DNA of 15,668 bases from NCBI GenBank assembly GCA_902497145.1, contig CABVDR010000060.1, positions 1-15,668 on the forward strand, in the 5' to 3' direction. This document shows, in pieces, positions 12,428-15,668 of the stretch. The position numbers and the translations under genes are program-made. The stretch comes from an uncultured Oscillospiraceae bacterium (lineage in GTDB: Bacteria; Bacillota; Clostridia; Oscillospirales; Oscillospiraceae). Under the pieces are notes generated by a model that was not told where the DNA came from, ran no database searches, and saw only the letters and a list, made by a program, of their open reading frames with translations. Within the stretch, counting starts at the first letter, position 1. Every line of letters begins with the position of its first letter.

Positions 12428-13102
12428 TTGTTTGGACGGCTGGTATTTGCGGAAGAGGGCAGGGAACGGGTGGAGCGCCGGGAGGTCTATGGCCTGCCGG
12501 TACTCCAGGTTCAGGTGCGGCCGGGAGGCTGGCTGGAGAAGGGGCGGCTTCGGCGGGGTGTAAAGCGCCTGGCCCGGGCAGGGATCCGGCGGGTGCTGGT
12601 CCCTCAGGGCTTTGCCCAGTGGCCGATTCTGGCGCGCTGGGACCTGCGGCCAGTGGATCCGGTTCCGTTCCTTCGCTTTTATGCCCCCCAGATCATTTTG
12701 GCCGCTTTAAAACAGCAGGAAATCGCCGCTCACACCGCTACCGTGGCTCTGCGGGGACAACGGGTGGACCGGGACATGGCCCGGTGTGCCCAGCTGTTAT
12801 GCCCGCTGGTGCGCCAGGTGGCGGTAAGCGCCCCCCAGGGCGGGGAGGAGCTGTCCCGGTGGCTGCGGCGGGAGTACGGCCTGCCGGTGCAGCCGGACGG
12901 AGCCCAGGTATCCCTAGCGGTGTATTTTGACGGCGAAGGAGCAGGGGAGGGGGATCTGCTGTTGTGGGGCCCCAACCCTCAGCTGTGGGGAGTAGTGCCT
13001 CGGGCTCCGGGGCTGATGGAGGAGGATCAAGAGGATTTGGGCCTTCTCACGGCCCTGTGGGAGACGGGAAAACTTGGAAGTGACGCCCTGGAATTTACTT
13101 GA
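12428..13102 (+). CDS. Hypothetical protein of unknown function
   Basis: A 224-residue, Arg/Leu-rich soluble protein with no signal peptide or membrane helix. I do not recognise the family. Readable blocks are REVYGLPVLQVQVRPGGWLE, GVKRLARAGIRRVLVPQGF, RPVDPVPFLRFYAPQIILA, HTATVALRGQRVDRDMARC, PQGGEELSRWLRREYGLPVQ and a final VYFDGEGAGEGDLLLWGPNP. The order of a small helical domain followed by alternating helix-strand segments hints at a Rossmann-like fold, but this is a guess. The likely start is TTG 12428, eight bases after GGGAGGGGGG; the frame is open to TTG 12407 inside the hairpin. Codon and GC use match the neighbours. Its TGA stop overlaps the -35 box of the greA promoter. Confidence 0.7.
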   Translation: MFGRLVFAEEGRERVERREVYGLPVLQVQVRPGGWLEKGRLRRGVKRLARAGIRRVLVPQGFAQWPILARWDLRPVDPVPFLRFYAPQIILAALKQQEIAAHTATVALRGQRVDRDMARCAQLLCPLVRQVAVSAPQGGEELSRWLRREYGLPVQPDGAQVSLAVYFDGEGAGEGDLLLWGPNPQLWGVVPRAPGLMEEDQEDLGLLTALWETGKLGSDALEFT

Positions 13103-13127
13103 CACAGCGCGGAAAAGTAACTATAAT
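13099..13127 (+). promoter_or_regulatory. Sigma-A promoter of greA-lysS
   Basis: TTGACA (13099-13104), a 17-base spacer, TATAAT (13122-13127), full consensus. The stop codon of the preceding gene (13100-13102) lies within the -35 box. This should be the strongest promoter in the window. Confidence 0.93.
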
Positions 13128-13145
13128 AACACAGACTGTATCCTT

Positions 13146-13204
13146 ATAACTATTTTTAGTTATGCAAATAGATTCGACCAGGTCCGGAGGGCGTTGTCCT
13201 CCGG
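13146..13204 (+). other. Two inverted repeats in the greA leader
   Basis: ATAACTA (13146-13152), loop TTTT, TAGTTAT (13157-13163), just downstream of the predicted transcription start. Then CCGGAGG (13184-13190), loop GCGTTGT, CCTCCGG (13198-13204). Neither is followed by a T-run, so they are leader structures or an operator rather than terminators. Confidence 0.5.
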
Positions 13205-13234
13205 CCTGAGTCTGGAAAGGTGTGCGAGATTATC

Positions 13235-13711
13235 ATGGCGAAAGAGTATAAATTGACTCCTCAGCGTTTGAAGGAACTCCAGGACGAGCTGGTCTATCTG
13301 AAGACCGTGCGTGAGAAAGAGGTAGCCGAGCTCATTAAAGAGGCCCGTTCCTTCGGCGACCTGAGCGAGAACAGCGAGTACGACGAGGCCAAAACCGAGC
13401 AGGGCAAGCTCTACTCCCGTATCGCGGAGGTGGAGGAGATCCTGGGCAACTATGTAGTGATCGACGAGAGCGAAGACGACGGCGGCAACTATGTGCGCAT
13501 CGGCTCCACCGTCACCGTGCTGGACAAAGAGTTCAACGAGGAGCTGGTCTACAAGATCGTCGGCTCTCAGGAGGCCGATCCCATGAACGGGGTCATCTCC
13601 GAGGACTCCCCCTTTGGCCGTGCCCTGCTGGGCAAGAATGTGGGCGACGACGTAATCGTGGACGCCCCCGCCGGCAGCATTGAGTATAAGCTGTTGAAGG
13701 TGGAGCGGTAA
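13235..13711 (+). CDS. greA: Transcription elongation factor GreA
   Basis: A 158-residue GreA, which enters the RNA polymerase secondary channel and stimulates cleavage of backtracked RNA. The N-terminal coiled coil runs from MAKEYKLTPQRLKELQDELV to about residue 78, with the acidic tip GDLSENSEYDEAK containing D42 and E45. The C-terminal FKBP-like domain spans about 85-158, with VGSQEADPMNGVISEDSPFG and ALLGKNVGDDVIVDAP. ATG 13235 is chosen by homology; the best purine stretch, GGAAAGG (13214-13220), is 14 bases away, which is long. It is followed by lysS after 51 bases, a common clostridial pair (greA-lysS), probably one transcript. Confidence 0.97.
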   Translation: MAKEYKLTPQRLKELQDELVYLKTVREKEVAELIKEARSFGDLSENSEYDEAKTEQGKLYSRIAEVEEILGNYVVIDESEDDGGNYVRIGSTVTVLDKEFNEELVYKIVGSQEADPMNGVISEDSPFGRALLGKNVGDDVIVDAPAGSIEYKLLKVER

Positions 13712-13721
13712 AAAAGACAGA

Positions 13722-13738
13722 CTCCGGAACCTCCGGAG
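13722..13738 (+). other. Small hairpin between greA and lysS
   Basis: CTCCGG (13722-13727), loop AACCT, CCGGAG (13733-13738). No T-run follows, so it is more likely an RNA stability or processing element than a terminator. Confidence 0.4.
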
Positions 13739-13762
13739 AGAAAGATAGGAGTGCGCGCATAC

Positions 13763-15668
13763 ATGGCCGAGAAGAACAACAACGCGGTTCCCCAGGAGGA
13801 GAACCTGTCCCAGCTGCTTCAGATTCGCCGGGACAAGCTGAAGGAACTGCAGGAGAGCGGCAACGATCCCTTCCAGATCACCCGCTATCAGGTAGATAAC
13901 GATTCCGCCAACATCAAGGCAAACTTTGATGCCCTGGAGGGCCAGCCGGTGTCCATCGCCGGCCGTCTCATGTCCAAGCGGGGCATGGGCAAGGTATCCT
14001 TCTGCGATCTGCAGGACAAGTCCGGCCGCATCCAGCTCTACGCCCGGAAGGACGAGATGGATGAGGTGGAGTATAACCGCTTTAAGAAGTATGACATCGG
14101 CGACATCGTAGGTGTCCAGGGTGAGGTGTTCCGCACCCAGCGGGGCGAGATGTCCGTGCGGGTGCAGAAGGTGACCCTTCTGAGCAAGTCCCTGCTGCCC
14201 CTGCCGGAGAAGTTCCACGGACTGACCAACACGGAGCTTCGTTACCGTCAGCGCTATGTGGATCTGATCGTCAACCCCGAGGTGAAGCGGAACTTCATCA
14301 TCCGCTCTCAGTTTATCAAGTACGTCCGTGACTTCATGGATGCCCGTGGCTTTATGGAGGTGGAGACCCCCGTTCTTAACACCATCTCCGGCGGCGCCAC
14401 TGCCCGGCCCTTCATCACCCACCATAACACCCTGGATATCGACATGTATATGCGTATCGCCACCGAGCTACCTCTGAAGCGGCTCATCGTAGGCGGCATG
14501 GACCGGGTGTATGAGATTGGCCGCATCTTCCGTAACGAGGGCATGGATCCCAAGCACAACCCTGAGTTCACTACCATCGAGCTCTACCAGGCCTATGCCG
14601 ACTTCAACGATATGATGGACCTGTTCGAGGACCTGCTGTCCTCCGCCGCTCAGAAGATCCTGGGCACCTATCAGGTGGAGTGGCAGGGCGAGAAGATCGA
14701 CCTGACCCCCGGCTGGCCCCGTATGCCCATGCACGAGGCCGTCAAGAAGTACTGCGGCATCGACTTTATGGCCATTACCTCCGACGAGGAGGCCGTGGCC
14801 GCCGCCAAGTCCATCGGCGTAGAGCTGCCTGAGACCGCCGACAAGACCTGGGGCAACGCCCTGTACGAGTGCTTTGACCAGAAGGTGGAGGAGAAGCTCA
14901 TTCAGCCCACCTTCATCACCATGCACCCCGTGGACGTGTCCCCCCTGGCCAAGCGCTCTCCCAGCGATCCTCGTCTCACCGAGCGTTTCGAGCTGTTTAT
15001 CTGCCACAGCGAGATGGGCAACGCCTTTTCCGAGCTCAACGATCCCATCGACCAGCGCCAGCGCTTCCAGAAGCAGGTGGAGCTGCGGGACAAGGGCGAC
15101 GACGAGGCCGGCATGATGGACGAGGACTTCCTCACTGCCCTGGAGTACGGTCTGCCTCCCACGGGCGGCCTGGGCATCGGCATCGACCGCTGCGTCATGC
15201 TGCTGACCAACTCTGACTCTATCCGTGAGGTTATCCTGTTCCCCACAATGAAGCCACTGGAGCAAAAACGGGATGAAAGCAAGGCTGGAAATGCAGCTGT
15301 AAACGTATCTGCGGAGGCTGCAAGCGTGTCCGCGCCGAGCGTACAGATTGATCTTACCAAGGTGAAAATCGAGCCTTTGTTTGCAGATGAAGTAGACTTT
15401 GAAACATTCAGCAAATCTGATTTCAGAGTGGTCAAGATCGAAGCTTGCGAGGCTGTACCGAAGTCCAAGAAGCTCCTGAAGTTCACATTGAATGACGGAA
15501 CAGACCGGAAACGCACGATTTTAAGCGGTATTCATGAATATTACGAGCCGGAAGAACTGGTTGGTAAGACCTGTGTGGCAATCACAAACCTGCCGTCGAG
15601 GAAGATGATGGGGATTGATTCCGAGGGTATGCTGATTTCCGCAGTGTACGAGTATGACGGACGGGAAG
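13763..15668 (+). CDS. lysS: Lysyl-tRNA synthetase (class II) fused to a C-terminal tRNA-binding domain, partial
   Basis: An uninterrupted frame of 635 codons that is still open at the window end. Residues 1-500 are a complete class II LysRS: an N-terminal OB anticodon-binding domain (about 55-160, including GRLMSKRGMGKVSFCDLQD), motif 2 GRIFRNEGMDPKHNPEFT with R257 and E259, and motif 3 GGLGIGIDR (468-476), ending in the usual IREVILFPTMKPLE. The frame continues through an Ala/Ser/Val-rich linker (about 501-528) into a tRNA-binding domain like that at the C-terminus of MetRS and in Trbp111: DFRVVKIEACEAVPKSKKLL (553 on), RTILSGIHEYYEPEELVGK, VAITNLPSRKMMGIDSEGML. Codons in the extension shift to GAA, AAA, ACA, AGA, TTG and TTA. 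AGGAG lies at 13748-13752, ten bases before the ATG. Confidence 0.93.
   Translation, partial: MAEKNNNAVPQEENLSQLLQIRRDKLKELQESGNDPFQITRYQVDNDSANIKANFDALEGQPVSIAGRLMSKRGMGKVSFCDLQDKSGRIQLYARKDEMDEVEYNRFKKYDIGDIVGVQGEVFRTQRGEMSVRVQKVTLLSKSLLPLPEKFHGLTNTELRYRQRYVDLIVNPEVKRNFIIRSQFIKYVRDFMDARGFMEVETPVLNTISGGATARPFITHHNTLDIDMYMRIATELPLKRLIVGGMDRVYEIGRIFRNEGMDPKHNPEFTTIELYQAYADFNDMMDLFEDLLSSAAQKILGTYQVEWQGEKIDLTPGWPRMPMHEAVKKYCGIDFMAITSDEEAVAAAKSIGVELPETADKTWGNALYECFDQKVEEKLIQPTFITMHPVDVSPLAKRSPSDPRLTERFELFICHSEMGNAFSELNDPIDQRQRFQKQVELRDKGDDEAGMMDEDFLTALEYGLPPTGGLGIGIDRCVMLLTNSDSIREVILFPTMKPLEQKRDESKAGNAAVNVSAEAASVSAPSVQIDLTKVKIEPLFADEVDFETFSKSDFRVVKIEACEAVPKSKKLLKFTLNDGTDRKRTILSGIHEYYEPEELVGKTCVAITNLPSRKMMGIDSEGMLISAVYEYDGRE

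Noticed and set aside
13160..14425. A 421-codon open frame on the minus strand across greA and lysS
   Set aside because: It is antisense to two certain genes; its His/Leu/Gln/Gly-rich translation is typical of the reverse frame of GC-rich clostridial genes, and it has no ribosome binding site or family features.
14468..15265. A 265-codon minus-strand frame opposite lysS
   Set aside because: Antisense to the conserved LysRS catalytic core, with no protein-family features.

Overview
The window looks like a chromosomal housekeeping segment of a GC-rich, Gram-positive clostridial anaerobe, most likely Oscillospiraceae of the Flavonifractor/Intestinimonas type. That placement is an inference from gene content (EF-P next to a CD1247-type protein, DUF4830, ftsEX with an M23 hydrolase), strong AGGAGG ribosome binding sites and sigma-A promoters. 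No phage, transposase, CRISPR array, rRNA or tRNA was seen.

Layout. 1-1952 is on the minus strand: the 5' end of rpmG (L33) behind a long structured leader with its own promoter and terminator, a UPF0145 gene and a Dabb gene sharing one promoter, and a GH18-like protein of unknown role. From about 1965 the plus strand carries a tight cluster of yqeG, an endonuclease IV-like TIM-barrel gene and an M24 aminopeptidase, then efp (own promoter). After efp lies a 370-base region of degenerate repeats, then an acidic zinc-ribbon protein. A small lipoprotein (+) and a DUF4830 protein (-) converge at 6144-7091, each behind a promoter that looks sporulation-sigma-like. rsuA and a PucR/CdaR-like regulator follow, each with a clear sigma-A promoter.

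9429-12373 is a cell-wall module: ftsE, ftsX, a 32-residue one-helix membrane protein that is easily missed, and a secreted coiled-coil M23 peptidase, presumably the hydrolase that FtsEX controls. Then come an unrecognised 224-residue protein, greA, and lysS, which runs off the window.

Most interesting points: (1) the lysS frame runs past its normal end into a linker and a MetRS/Trbp111-type tRNA-binding domain with different codon use; (2) the rpmG leader folds on paper into a three-way junction with two alternative partners for one helix strand, followed by a terminator; (3) the membrane microprotein inside the ftsEX module; (4) a 20-base dyad over the -35 box shared by two unrelated promoters; (5) the repeats after efp; (6) an orphan palindromic operator and a three-copy direct repeat upstream of ftsE.
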